Source: Liolophura sinensis (taxonomy: Eukaryota; Mollusca; Polyplacophora; Chitonida; Chitonidae). Taken from it: a stretch of DNA of 64,000 nucleotides. Position 1 is the stretch's first letter. Every line of letters begins with the position of its first letter. Shown one piece after another: positions 1 through 11,240 of the stretch. The stretch is from NCBI RefSeq assembly GCF_032854445.1, contig NC_088297.1, forward strand, positions 24,749,127 to 24,813,126. The letters run 5' to 3'. A program made the position numbers and the translations under genes. The notes beneath the pieces were generated by a model. It was not told where the DNA came from, did not search any database, and worked only from the letters and a program-made list of their open reading frames with translations.

Positions 1-49
1 CAACAAAATCCCTTCATAACCTTTCATCTGAAGTCGTTGACAAAATCGG

Positions 50-425
50 AGACAAACAAACAAACAGGCATGCAGACAGATAGGCATGCAGGCAGACAGA
101 CATGCAGGCAGAGCGGCATACGGAGAGACAGACAGGCATACAGGCATACAGGCATACAGACATACAGGCATACAAGCTTAGAGACAGACAGACAGACAAG
201 CACACTTACAGAGAGACAGGCATACAGACAGACAAGTATACAGACAGACATGCAGACAGAGAGGCATACAGAGAGACAGACAGGTATAGAGGCATATAGG
301 CATACAGACATACAAGCTTACAGACAGACAGACAAGCACACGGACAGACAGACAGGCATACAGACAAGCATACAGGCATGCAGAGAGACAAGCATACGGA
401 CATACACGCAGACTCACAGCAGATA
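50..425. repeat. GACA/CATACAGACA microsatellite-like array
   Basis: Irregular tetranucleotide repeat built of GACA, GGCATACA and CAGACAGA blocks. Open frames cross it on both strands because of the biased composition, so they are not genes. The array ends near 425 in ordinary sequence. Confidence 0.9.
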
Positions 426-1130
426 GACAGAAATAAAGCAGTCAAATAAACCCATCACTCCGCAATCTCCCAGGCAAACGCAAATATGCAGTTCGCCCGT
501 GATGCTAACGGAAAGCTAATTGCTAACTTTTGTTACTTTTGACTCCAGATCAAAATGCGGTTGGTACATGCAACAGTCGTGGCACAACTGAGAAGTCTGT
601 ATGTTTGTTTGCCTCATCCAAAGAATTTCCTTACTTCAGCCGGTTTGAATTCCAAGTGAGTATTGTATTATTTAGCTATACAATACTGTTCTACATAATA
701 ATGTAAAATCCGGATACACGCTATAGCGAGAGCTGGATTCGAACATGAGCTTTGTGATCATGTAACACGGACTCCATCGGAAAACCATCGGTTCTGGATT
801 GTGTTATACAGAATTCCTGCTTCTGAAATTAGTGAACCAGGCAAAACATGTGAGAAACTTTCTCCTCCCTCTTAAATAGAATACCAGACTTAAACGGAAA
901 TGACGTCATCGATGAACATAATTGAAACTCGCATCCTCAGTTCGGACTCTCCCTCCTAAGTTAATTACACGTGTGAACTAAAGCAGGCTATGTAATGTTC
1001 GAACTGACCGTTGGGATAAGATATATTTACGCCCAAGAAGAAAACTGAGAAGCTTTTCGGTGCTTTTATATATTATGCCACATAACTCCATATTAAGAAA
1101 TCACAACCAAATGTTTCACGTGTCCTTTAA
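426..1130. other. intergenic, no gene seen
   Basis: No coding frame or known repeat is recognised here. A perfect CRE palindrome, TGACGTCA, lies at 901-908, but with no gene beside it the site is not interpretable. Confidence 0.5.
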
Positions 1131-1408
1131 CATTTATTTATTTATTTATTTGACGTGTTTTACGCCGTACTCAAGAATATTTCACTTATACGACGGCGGC
1201 CAGCATTGTAGTGGGCGGAAACCGGGCAGAGCCCGGAGAAAACCCACAACCATTCGCAGGTTACTGGCTGACCTTCCCACGTAAGGCAAGAGAGGCAGCC
1301 AGCATGAGTTGGATTCGAAGTCACAGCGACCGCATTGGTAAGGGGCTCCTAGGTCATTACGCTGCCCTAGCGCGCTAACCAACTGAGCCACGGACCCCTC
1401 CCCCGTAC
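1131..1408 (-). mobile_element. tRNA-headed SINE, family 1, near full length
   Basis: On the plus strand the element reads tail first: a TTTATTTATT tail, then GTGTTTTACGCCGTACTCAA, the ACGACGGCGGCCAGCAT body, and finally the reverse complement of a tRNA-like head ending GCGCGCTAACCAACTGAGCC. The head carries Pol III A-box-like (TGGCTCAGTTGG) and B-box-like sequence. The flanks CCTTTAACAT (left) and CCTTTAATAT (right) are a 10-base target-site duplication with one mismatch, which supports retroposition. Confidence 0.9.
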
Positions 1409-1538
1409 CCTTTAATATCATTTGACTGTACACATATTATTATTGGGTATTTAATAAACATAATTTCCATGCTGACACACACAGTCTGACGCCGTTATAA
1501 ATAAGCAATTGCTAATTATAAAATGTCATTTAATTAGA

Positions 1539-1811
1539 TTTGTTTATTTATTTGATTGGTGTTTTACGCCGTACTAAAGAATATTTCGCTTATACGGTGG
1601 TGGGAGGAAACTTGGCACAACCCGGTGGAAACCCACGACCATCCGCAGGTTGCTGTCAGATCTTCCAACGTAAGGCTGGAGAGGGAGGCAAGCATGAGCT
1701 GGACTCGAACTGACAGCGACCGCCTTTTTAAGAGGCTCCTGGGTCAAACACGCTGCGCTAGCGCGCTAACCAACTCAGCCACGGAGCCCACCCCCACCCC
1801 CCCCCCCCCCC
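1539..1811 (-). mobile_element. tRNA-headed SINE, family 1, with 12-bp TSD
   Basis: Same family and orientation as the copy at 1131-1408. The perfect 12-base duplication CATTTAATTAGA at 1527-1538 and 1812-1823 fixes both ends. A C-rich run of about 25 bases lies between the tRNA-like head and the right duplication. It is either a variant 5' end or later slippage. Confidence 0.93.
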
Positions 1812-1823
1812 CATTTAATTAGA

Positions 1824-2345
1824 CGAAATACGCTTACCCTCAAGTTAATAACTTTAACATTAATTTTTTTTGTCCCCTGGAGCTCTTCACCGAAATGTTC
1901 AGATGGGTAAGTTTATAGTTTTATTGCAGTCGGGGTTAAATATGAAAAAAAAAAACAGCCAACAGAAAAACAAAATAACATGGTAAAGTTTCAGGAAGTT
2001 AATTTGCCACCGGTTAAAACTATATTTGATCTAAACTTAATTATTAATAACTAAAATATGAGATGTCAGAAATATGCCTCATCGGGTTATGTCGTGAATT
2101 GCCGAAATTTACCTCCACGGAACCCATGAAAATATATCTTTTAAATTCTACTTAAATTGCCAAGGAAGGCACCCTGCGGTGTACAGTAGGCTTACTACAG
2201 TGATCAAGAAACTATCGCAGTGTTAAGATGGACTTAATCCTTAATTCAAAACAGTTTACTGATCTAGTACTGTGACTTATTCCAGGGACTTTTTACTTTA
2301 ATATTTTTATATTAATATGCCTTAGAACACTGAAAATTAGGATAA
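1824..2345. other. intergenic, AT-rich, no gene seen
   Basis: AT-rich sequence without a recognisable coding frame or repeat. Confidence 0.5.
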
Positions 2346-3600
2346 GGGAGCGGGTCAGTGTACCGGTGCGGGGCAATGGCCCACGCCAATGCGGTCGCGG
2401 GGTTCAGTGTACCGGCCCGGCTCTATGGCCAACACCAATGTGCGGGGTTCAATGTACCGGCGCGGCGCAATGGCCCACACTAATGTGGTCGCGGGGCTCA
2501 GAGTACCAGCGCGGGACAATGGCCCACACCAATGGCGGTCGCGGGGGTCAGTGTACCAGCGCGGGGCAATGGCCCACACCAATGCGGTCGCAGGGGTCAG
2601 TGTACGAGCGCGTGGCTATGGCCCACATCAATGCGGTCGCACGGGTCAATGTACCAGCGCGGCGCAATGGCCAACACCAATGTGCGGGGTTCAATGTACC
2701 GCCGCGGCGCACTGGCCCACACCAATGCGGTCGCGGAGTTCAGTGTACTAGCGCGGCGCAAAATGGTCCACACCAATGCGGTCGCGGGGTTCAGTGTACC
2801 AGTTCGGCGTAATGGCTTACACCAATGCGGTCGCAGGGGTCAGGGTACTAGCGCGGCGCAATGGCCCACAGCAATACAGTTGCGGGGTTCAGTGTACCAG
2901 CGCGGCGCTATGGCCAACACCAATGCGGTCGCAGGGTTCAGTGTACCAGCGCGGCGCAATGGACCACACCAATGTGCGGGGTTCAATATACCGGCGCGGC
3001 TCTATGGCCAACACCAATGTGCGGGGTTCAATGTACCGGCGCGGCGCAATGGCCCACACTAATGTGGTCGCGGGGCTCAGTGTACCAGCGCGGGGCAATG
3101 GCCCGCACCAATGCGGTCGCAGGGGTCAGTGTACGAGCGCGTGGCTATGGCCCACATCAATGCGGTCGCACGGGTCAATGTACCAGCGCGGCGCAATGGC
3201 CAACATCAATGTGCGGGGTTCAATGTACCGCCGCGGAGCACTGGCCCACACCAATGCGGTCGCGGAGTTCAGTGTACTAGCGCGGCGCAAAATGGCCCAC
3301 ACCAATGCGGTCGCGGGGTTCAGTGTACCAGTTCGGCGTAATGGCTTACACCAATGCGGTCGCAGGGGTCAGGGTACTAGCGCGGCGCAATGGCCCACAG
3401 CAATACAGTTGCGGGGTTCAGTGTACCAGCGCGGCGCTATGGCCAACACCAATGCGGTCGCAGGGTTCAGTGTACCAGCGCGGCGCAATGGACCACACCA
3501 ATGTGCGGGGTTCAATATACCGGCGCGGCACAATAGCCCACACCAATGCGGTCGCAGGGTTCAGTGTACCAGCGCGGCGCAATGGCCCACAACAATGCAG
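2346..3600 (+). repeat. 49-bp minisatellite derived from the SINE tRNA-like head
   Basis: About 25 copies of a unit of roughly 49 bases, with some 45-base variants. Each unit contains CACCAATGCGGTCGC, identical to the region just before the B box of family 1 SINEs, and AGCGCGGCGCAATGGCCCA, close to the SINE's AGCGCAGCGTAATGACCCA. The array runs without a break into the SINE 3' body at 3601, in the correct register. A block of about 530 bases is repeated: for example, the AGTTCGGCGTAATGGCTTAC variant occurs at 2801 and 3330. Long open frames across the array are by-products of repetition. Confidence 0.9.
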
Positions 3601-3747
3601 TCGCTGTGAGTTCTTCTCCGGCCACACGGAGGGTCGTGGATTTCCTTCGGCTTTGCTCGGTTTCCTCCCACCATAATGCTGGCTGCCGGCTTTTAAGTGA
3701 AATATTCTTGAATACGGCCTAAAACACCAATCAAATTAAAAAACAAA
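3601..3747 (+). mobile_element. SINE family 1, 3' body joined to the 49-bp array
   Basis: Starts inside the SINE at TCGCTGTGAGTTC and continues through CTCCGGCC, GGTTTCCTCCCACCATAATG and GAAATATTCTTGAATACGG to AAAACACCAATCAAAT. It lacks a conventional single-copy head, because that region is expanded into the array upstream. Confidence 0.9.
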
Positions 3748-4897
3748 TAGTCAGGTACAGGCCTACCTAGCGAGATGTGTTGTTTTTCTTCACACTCTGT
3801 CTGGAATTCTCAACTGTAAACCTGACCGCTGTAACGTTTTCTCAAATATGACGACAATGCTCAACGACATTTGCGCGAATGAAGTACATGAATGATAACA
3901 CACGCATATAAAGGCCTGAGGTTTTCAATTTTTGTTAGTTTTTGTTACAGATTAATGTCGCTTTCAGCACAGTTTGGGGTCATATCCTGACAGTGTTGTG
4001 GTGTATTTTAATCTGGTGCCCCTCCCAGCCACTGTGTACTCATACACAAATAACGAACCAGTCATTAGAATGGTTTGACCAGGATTTTGGGTCTCCGCGC
4101 ATGTGAAGATTTGGGTAAAATGGGGCGTTTATAATGCTTTTTATTATTTTGTACTGAAATACAAAATCGTTTCTTTGTTTCCCTCCGATTGTGACTTCCG
4201 GTATTTGGGTCACACGTCACTGTGTGTTATTTCTCCTGACTTTTCAGAGCACGTAGCGCAGTGCTCAGAGAATGTGGGAGCGGACGAGTCATTATCTGTA
4301 TCGACACGCCCTCTACACGTCTCGCTCTGATGACCCCAAGTCTCGCGCGAAAAAGCTGTGACTCTCTGTCATCTATGACAGGTATTCGACTGCTTTGCAG
4401 CCCGCCATAATAATAATAAATAACAGATAAAATCTACACTCCAGGAGTGATGATATGCCTCGGGTGAATATTTACAAAAAAATATACATTCTCCCTTCTC
4501 CCAAACAAATCTCTCTTCCCACTCCCCAAAAATGAAAAACGAAACGGATAGGTTCCCGAACCATATCAAAACTTAACCTGAGAGAGGGGCGAACTGCACA
4601 GGTTAACGCCCTCCTAACCACGGATGCTCTCGTCGACGCCCACCCCCTGGATTCACATGGATTCTGCACAAAGTGCACACAAAAGTAACCTTAGTCTAGA
4701 TCTGAATTGTAGAGGATAAATAAATAAAAGGAAACACAGAGAGGTCAATGACCTATATATTGGTGAGTTCTTTTTTCGCATCTCAGTGATATTGTTCCCC
4801 TTCCAAATAAACATAAAAAGTAGCCTGTGCTAAGAATTTTAATTAAATTTTCTCTTGTTGACCTCCAAAGTGTTAAATATAGACCTACACATCACAA
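3748..4897. other. intergenic, no gene seen
   Basis: No convincing coding frame, RNA or repeat is seen. Short open frames here show no recognisable domain and no splice context. Confidence 0.5.
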
Positions 4898-5160
4898 GGG
4901 CTAGTGGTTAGCAATTGCGTGCTAATCTATTACACTAGCCAGGAGCCTCTCATCAATACAGTCGGTGCAAGTTCAAGTCCGGTTCATGCTGGCTTCTTCT
5001 CCAGTCGTACTTCGTACAGTCTTCAGCAACCTGCGCATGGTCGGGAGTTTCCCCTCGGACTATGCCCGGTTTCCCCTCACCATAACACAGGTTGCCGTCG
5101 TATACGTGAAATATCCTTGACTACGGCATAAAATACCAATCAAATAAATAAATGAATAAG
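4898..5160 (+). mobile_element. SINE family 1, diverged
   Basis: Plus-strand copy with tRNA-like head (GGCTAGTGGTTAGCAATTGC), B-box-like GCAAGTTCAAGTCC, body GGTTTCCCCTCACCATAACA and tail AATACCAATCAAATAAATAA. The head is diverged from the other copies. Confidence 0.85.
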
Positions 5161-5176
5161 AAAACAATGCAGGTGG

Positions 5177-5528
5177 ATCGGGCACCGATTCAAAAAAAAA
5201 CATTTCTGGTTTAAGTCAAAATTTGAAAAACTTCCAGTGACGTAAACTAAGAATTTATTTATTTATTTATTTGATTGGTGTTTTGCGCCGTACTCAAGAA
5301 TATTTCACTTATACGACGGCGGCAAGCAAAATGGTGGGAGGAAACCGGGCAAGGCACGGGAAAAACCTAGCACCATCCGCAGGTTGCTGCAGACCTTCTC
5401 ACGTATGGCCGGGGAGGGAGCCAGGGAGGGAGGGACTTGAACTGACAGCGAGGTCCCAAAACTAAGAATCATACAGAGTTTTTAAATTTAGACTTAAGAC
5501 AGAAAGAGCTTTGCGGAATCGGCCCCTG
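5177..5528. mobile_element. palindromic MITE interrupted by a SINE
   Basis: The left arm (about 5177-5240, from TCGGGCACCGATTCA to TTTGAAAAACTT) and the right arm (about 5468-5528, ending GGAATCGGCCCCTG) are imperfect reverse complements. The inner part TTTAAGTCAAAATTTGAAAA also pairs. The end motif GGGGCCGATT is shared with the short palindrome at 29920-29981. A SINE has landed in the loop. Family assignment is by sight only. Confidence 0.6.
5255..5458 (-). mobile_element. SINE family 1, 5'-truncated, nested in a MITE
   Basis: Tail-first copy with TTTATTTATT, GTGTTTTGCGCCGTACTCAA and the GACGGCGGC body. It stops after the B-box region (ACTTGAACTGACAGCGA), so the tRNA head is missing. The 11-base duplication AAACTAAGAAT at 5244-5254 and 5459-5469 marks the insertion. 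Confidence 0.92.
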
Positions 5529-5594
5529 TACAAATTAAATACCAGAATGATTAGATAGGGAGATATATTACAATCCGATTACGCGATATATATT

Positions 5595-5735
5595 TCGCAA
5601 TCAGAAACAGGAAGTTTTTGTTGTTGATGGTTTTTTTCTTTGTTTTTTTTTTGTTGTTTTTTTTTTGTTGTTGTTGTTGTTGTTTTTTTGTTGTTGTTGT
5701 TTTTGAGTAATTAAGTTATTATTATTATTTGTGCA
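5595..5735. repeat. T/GTT low-complexity tract
   Basis: Runs of T and of GTT, followed by ATT repeats. No coding content. Confidence 0.85.
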
Positions 5736-5935
5736 AGTTAGGAAGGACATTAGATTACTTCAGGTGTAACCTCCGGAAAGGGACATGTAGGTAAGGAATT
5801 TAGATGACTTCAGGTGTGACGGCCGGAAAGGGACATATAAGCATGGAATAAAGATCACTTCAGGGGTGACGGCCGGAAAGGGACATGTAGGGAAGGAATT
5901 TACATCACCTCAGGTGTGACATCCTGGTGTTTTTG
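5736..5935. repeat. 50-bp tandem repeat, about four copies
   Basis: CAGGTGTAAC/CAGGTGTGAC recurs at 5761, 5811, 5861 and 5911, a strict 50-base period. The units share GGAAAGGGACATGTAG. Parent sequence not recognised. Confidence 0.9.
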
Positions 5936-6057
5936 TGTCTGTACCAGAAGGACGGTATGGCGTACACCTGCTAAGCCGGAGCTGTGGAGGTTCTTAACAC
6001 AAACAGAAAAATGATCTTTTTTATTTTCGTCTATAAACCAGTCATTAAAGGTGCTCG

Positions 6058-6190
6058 AGGCATCCTGGGAACATAAAGTGGTCGCTGACGCTCACGTCGC
6101 CATTTGGGCAACCTTGGGTTCGCTGGGAACATAAAGTGACCGCTGACGCTCACGTCGCCATTTGGGCAACCTTGGGTTCGCTGAACACCA
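6058..6190. repeat. 58-bp direct repeat, two copies
   Basis: CGCTGACGCTCACGTCGCCA recurs at 6083 and 6141 within a unit containing GGGCAACCTTGGGTTCGCTG. The open frame on the opposite strand is a repeat artefact. Confidence 0.85.
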
Positions 6191-6484
6191 CTGACCCCAC
6201 GAGGCGACTTTGGACTTTTAATGACTTTAATCATTAAATTCGGCAGGGTCCTTTCTTTTATTTTAACTGAAATTTGTTGTACAAAAACTTACCCTGAATT
6301 TACGTTGCCAAGCAATGTTTTGACCTTCTTACATCAGAAAAATTATTTATTATTACACGAATTTCAAAGTCATTTGAAAGTTTGACTTAAGTTTAAGATT
6401 GCTTCGTTATTCCGGGGCCAAGTCTTCCATCAAAAATGGTGTACATATCTGTACTTCATACTTGGGAATGTTCGTTAGGTCAAT

Positions 6485-6593
6485 GGTTTTTGAAGGGCAT
6501 TCCCGTTTCCTCAAGCTCACCATAAAACTAACATCGTATAGGTGAAAACGTCTTGAGTATGGCATAAAACGACAATGAAATAAATAAATAAAT
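6485..6593 (+). mobile_element. SINE family 1, 3' fragment
   Basis: Retains the diverged body (CCGTTTCCTCAAGCTCACCA), TCGTATAGGTGAAA, CTTGAGTATGGCATAAAACG and an AAATAAATAAATAAAT tail. The head is absent. Confidence 0.75.
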
Positions 6594-8558
6594 CAACTTT
6601 TCGCGATGGTTGTGTGCCTTCCTATAGCTGCAGAATGGCGGAAAATGAGTCCGCAGGTTTTGCTATGCTACAAAATATGACTTCACATGTACGCCTGGAA
6701 TCTAGACGTTAGATGTGTCGTCGTCTTTGTTATCGTTTTCATTTGTAAATGAGTCCATGAACTGGTTGGCTTTACATGCACCTTAGGCCTCAACTGGATT
6801 TGTTTTAGCCCAGGTATTATTTCTACCGGTCAAAAAAAGAGACATGTAGCGTGATGACCTACTTCCGTTCCACGAGATAACTACATCGCCAATATCCAAA
6901 ATGGCGGACGTTGAAACCGAGAAGATTTTTATTCGGGATTTTTTTAACGGTTTTCTAGATCAAGCATTACTTTATTATCTGCGTTCAGTTCCAGAGGTTT
7001 CCTAACCGGTTTGACGCACGTTCTGTCTGATATCACCGCGAAAACTGAATATAGACTTGACTCAACACCCACTCCGTCTTATAAAAAAGCAAGGTAATTA
7101 AGTAAGATAGAGGTGACTGTACAGACGTTTTTCTGCCATGATCTGAAATGTGTGTTTACCGATGATAGGGAACATGCAAACATCAGCAAAGCCACGTTCA
7201 GCATTTCTAGCATATGAAACAGCGAATTTCTACAGCATTTCTTACCCCCATGACATGCATGATATTGCTTAACTTCATACGGCGGCAACGCATGCAAGTC
7301 ACAAAATGATATGCAGCCCACGAAGATAAAGTACACCGTCCCAAACAACAAAAACAACAACAGCAATAAGGCTCTAACCATTGAGCTCTTCGCTAAAAAA
7401 ATAACCTTAATACGAGGCGTTTTGCAAGTTGTCAACATTTTTCTTTCGATCGGAATAATTGTTTGTCTCATGAATCTCATAAAACACACGTTACAATAAA
7501 TAAGGGAAGAGAAGAACTATTTTGTTGCTGAGTGAGTGAGTGAGTGAGTGAGTGCTTGGGTGGTTGTTGAGGAGCTACTTTATCACGACCTGAACATTCA
7601 CAAATCAGGCACAACACAAACCAAGCATAACGTCTAGGTAAACCTACTTGTTATAGCCACACCAAACACTTAACTGCTGCTCTAAGGCTTTCCCCCTTCC
7701 CCTGGGGCTAGGCATTTTGTATAAGTATCACAACTTTTACGTCGTACTTGCCTACAGGCTTTTGCGATATACAAAAACGCTTCAGAGACCAGGGCATTAA
7801 ATATTAGACTTGATGTTTGTATATCTTGTTTAAATTTAACCTACAGCTAAGTTCCTCCACTGCCATTAAAAAGCTGAAAAACCTTCTATGCCACTCAGAG
7901 TACACCTTTTGATCCATATGGTCTTTCAAATTAATAATTCTTGAATGTGGCTTTGAAACGAATACAAACAAATTGTTTGTGTCTGGCACACGGCTTATGC
8001 CCTATACATTGTTGGATTTGACATCCATTGTTCCCTCCTCACATCAAAGCCCATAACTAGTGCTCAGGTTACATGCATTCCCAGGGTAAATGCAGGTGGA
8101 ATTATGTTAAGACTTGACGTTTAAATTATCCACTCTTTGTTTACCCAGGGGCTCAGGTGTGCTGACATACAGTATAAAACAAAGAAGAAAGAAAAACAAA
8201 AAGAGAGAATAGATTTGCGACGTTTTGTTTAAGTACGGAGGTTAGGAATAGTTAAGTATTACGTCGTAACGTAACGGTAATTATACGTCCGCGTAACGTT
8301 ATACATTCTTTGTTAAACGGACTCCACAACGTATCACGTACACGGTTTATTTACTTGTGTCTTTCAGGTGTAAAGCCAGTCTCGGTCTGCCCTAATGACT
8401 GGATAACACTTTAAAGAAAACTTTAAAAGTAATTTCTGCAATGGAATCTAGACTGCAGGATTGTGTTATCCTTTACTCTCACGGGATATGGGGAAATATA
8501 CATATTATTTTTTATACAACGGTGAAAAATCTTATTTTCCTATAGGTGCAAACTCACG
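6594..8558. other. mostly unassigned sequence
   Basis: No recognised gene. Contains a (GTGA)n microsatellite at 7528-7554, which in these genomes often marks the end of the family 2 SINE, and one unassigned open frame at 7079-7489. Confidence 0.5.
7079..7489 (-). other. open frame with two hydrophobic segments, unrecognised
   Basis: A 136-codon minus-strand frame whose inferred product has a hydrophobic stretch of about 20 residues rich in Leu and Phe (ALLLLLFLLFGTVYFIFVG) and a weaker one near NVALLMFACS, with several Cys between them. A possible splice donor (CG|GTAAAC) follows the second segment. No domain is recognised, the frame opens with GTG rather than ATG, and composition alone could keep it open. 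It may be an exon of a membrane protein or nothing at all. Confidence 0.15.
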
Positions 8559-8810
8559 GTTTTTTATTTATTTAGCGTTTTGTGACGTACTTAAGAATTT
8601 TTCACTTCTACGACTGTGGCCAGCACTATGGCGAGAGGAAACCGGGCAGAGCCCGGGAGAAGCCAATAACCATCCGCAGGTTGCTGCAAACATTCCCACG
8701 TACGGCCACAGAGGAAGCCAACATGAACTCGACTTGAACTCACAGCGATCGCGTTGGTGAGAAGCTCCTGGGTCATGTATTGCACCGCGCTAACACGCTC
8801 AGCACCACAA
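8559..8810 (-). mobile_element. SINE family 1, minus orientation
   Basis: Tail-first copy: TTTTTTATTTATTTAGCG, GTGACGTACTTAAGAAT, GGAAACCGGGCAGAGCCCGG, CATCCGCAGGTTGCTGC, then the diverged head ending GCGCTAACACGCTCAGC. Confidence 0.88.
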
Positions 8811-10424
8811 TACAATATACATATATTTGGCACTTTCGCATGAGCGATGCTTGTCTGTTTCATGGGTTTACAGGTGTAAAAGTGCAAATTTCAGAAAAAC
8901 GCAAAATTTTATTTATTTGTTTGATTGTTGCTTAACCCCAAACCCGCCAAGACTTTTTCACTTTTTCACTTATACGATAGTGATCAATTTTATTAAAAGT
9001 ACTTGTAATAAACCACTGGCGAGTTACTGGTGAACTCTCTCACCTGTGACTCCTGGGGCTGGAAATCAAGCGATCTCCCGTGGAGTTCACATAAGCCCAC
9101 AAAATACACACCTGTCGACTACTTGCTGCCTTAATGACACCGCGGAACACTGAAAAACTACAGATCACTTTGCCCTAAAATTCGAAAACTTAACATTCTT
9201 GTGATTTGATGATTGCCCCTTAACCACTCGACCAGGGCCCGCTTTGCTATTCGTACGCAAAAAGGTGAACTGGCATTGACCTATATCAGCAGCTCCCCAT
9301 GATTATTCATACATGAGCTTCCTATCCACCAGCTGTGCTCTGTACATACATACATATATTAGTTTAAAGGGCGACTCCTCTGTGCTTTGTAACACTCAAC
9401 ACCACTTTGGCAAATACTGACCTAGGTCTGCCTTTTTTTTAATTGTTTTCTTTTTTTAACGATAAGACAAAAAAGTAGGTCACCGGTGTATACATTGCTA
9501 TAAAGAGTATTAATGTATTCGGTTAACTTTATTAGTTTTACTTGACCTTCATTTTTAAATGGTCAGAGTTACATGTTGTTGTTGTGTTGTTGTTGTTTTT
9601 TTTTGTTTTGTTTTTTTGTGTTTCGTTTTTTTGCTCGCCCACATCTATTTAACCTCTAGATGTTGGCGAGCAATTACAAAAAAAATTACAAATGATCGGA
9701 AAAATTAGCAGAAATAATATTTGTTTCATTAAACGCCCGAGGCACAAATGCAAAAAAGCGGAATAAGGGGGTTGTGGATTATCCCCTGAACGTATAAACA
9801 CAGTTGGTTTGCATACACAAAACCATGATATACCGTTATTCCTGTAATAAGCGGTGATATGCATAATGAAAGAATAGCTTACTCTGTGGTGTCAATACAC
9901 CAGATTTGCTGGTGTAAGCTATACCTACCAGGGCGTAGCTTTAAGGCCAATGGCAATACTGAAACTGATCGTATCATCAGATTCGTGTCGTGTTCCAGGG
10001 GATGATGCTGATTAGCTCCATGCTTGTGATGTTTAAATAATTTTCCAACCCTCATATGTAGATATTTGTTCGGGCTGTTACCATATGTACATACCATACT
10101 TACTTCCACCACCCCCCCACCCCCCACCCCACCATCCCCGCTCCACCCACACACCAAGCACTAACTGCGGGTCTAATATTGATCTGATCGGATACGTCAT
10201 AGTTGTAATACGATTTCCTCCACCCATAGAACTAACATAAAAGTGAGAAATTCCTGAGTATAGTGATGTTACACAAATAACAAATATTACACATGTTACA
10301 TGGAGTGTAACAGTTCAATTAATTCAGTCTACGACATCTTTACAAGTGATATTGTAAAAGCCTGAATTATGTAAGATTTATCATAGAATACTAGTAAGAT
10401 GAGTACTGCCAGTATGACTCCTAT
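8811..10424. other. unassigned sequence with low-complexity tracts
   Basis: Holds a possible SINE-tail remnant at about 8905-8985, a G/T-rich tract at 9573-9633 and a C-rich stretch at 10112-10145. A degenerate SINE end (CCTCCACCCATAGAACTAAC) may lie at 10209-10280. No coding frame is supported. Confidence 0.45.
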
Positions 10425-10810
10425 ACATGTACGTAGTTACATTGGTACTTACATGCATATAAAGTTACGATGGTAGTTACATGTACCTAACGTTAGGATG
10501 GTAGTTACATTACATAACGTTACTATGCTAGTTACATTACATAACGTTACCATGGTAGTTACAGACATGTAACGTTATGATGGTAGTTACATGCACATAA
10601 CGTTGCGATGGTAGTTACATTACATAGCGTTACTATGTTAGTTACATTACATAACGTTATGATGGTAGTTACAGGCACGTAACGTTATGATGGTAGTTAT
10701 ATGCACATAACGTTGCGATGGTAGTTACATTAAATAACGTTGCGATGGTAGTTACATTACACAACGTTACTATGGTAGATACATGTACGGAGCGCTACTA
10801 TGGTAGTTAC
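10425..10810. repeat. ~28-bp tandem repeat with TAACGTTA cores
   Basis: About 13 copies of GATGGTAGTTACAT followed by ACATAACGTTAC. The spacing between GATGGTAGTTAC motifs is 28 to 34 bases. Each unit carries the palindrome AACGTT. Confidence 0.88.
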
Positions 10811-10829
10811 ATTAGGCTACGCAACGTTT

Positions 10830-10890
10830 CTCGCCACGATATGACTGGATGTGGTGTTAAGTCATAATCAATCATTCATTCATTCATTCA
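10830..10890 (+). mobile_element. SINE 3' tail ending in ATTC repeats
   Basis: CGATATGACTGGATGTGGTG, TTAAGTCATAATC, then (ATTC)n. It resembles the CATATGACTG...GACGTTAA tails of family 2 but is reduced to a tail. Confidence 0.55.
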
Positions 10891-10939
10891 CAAGACGTTT
10901 CGATGGTAGTTACGTCACGATAGTCAACCCCGTTACACT

Positions 10940-11240
10940 AGGGTGTTTAGGAAGCCGGTGAGGTACTGTGATACATAATACAAACGATTACAACAGCGAC
11001 GAGAGTGTGATGTCTGGCACACAAACCTGTGAAATTCGGCCTCTTGTCAGTTTACCTAATTTAGGATTTTGTTCTAACAATTCATGTAATTGCTTAAGAA
11101 GTAATAACACAATGATCCTTAACATAATGGCTTAGCCAGAATTAGGAAACCAAAAAATGGGAATGCAGTGATCTTAATTACAATTTATTAGATGTCAGTG
11201 GTCTAGAATTGCTCAGTGCTGTATTGTAATCAAGAGTCTA
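10940..11240 (+). mobile_element. interspersed repeat family A, copy with a single internal unit
   Basis: Left part CATAATACAAACGATTACA, one core unit CAGCGACGAGAGTGTGATG, then right part GGCCTCTTGTCAG, TTCTAACAATTCATGTAATTG and GTGATCTTAATTACAATTTA. The same three parts occur in the same order at 12150-13770 and 61300-63690, where the core unit is expanded into long arrays. No open frame and no terminal repeat is recognised. Confidence 0.7.

Noticed and set aside
1340-1395. tRNA gene on the minus strand
   Set aside because: The tRNA-like sequence is the head of a SINE that recurs many times in the window and is flanked by target-site duplications. It lacks a proper cloverleaf with acceptor stem.
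2366-3609. Several plus-strand frames with QCTSAAQWPT repeats
   Set aside because: They are translations of the SINE-derived 49-bp array in different frames.
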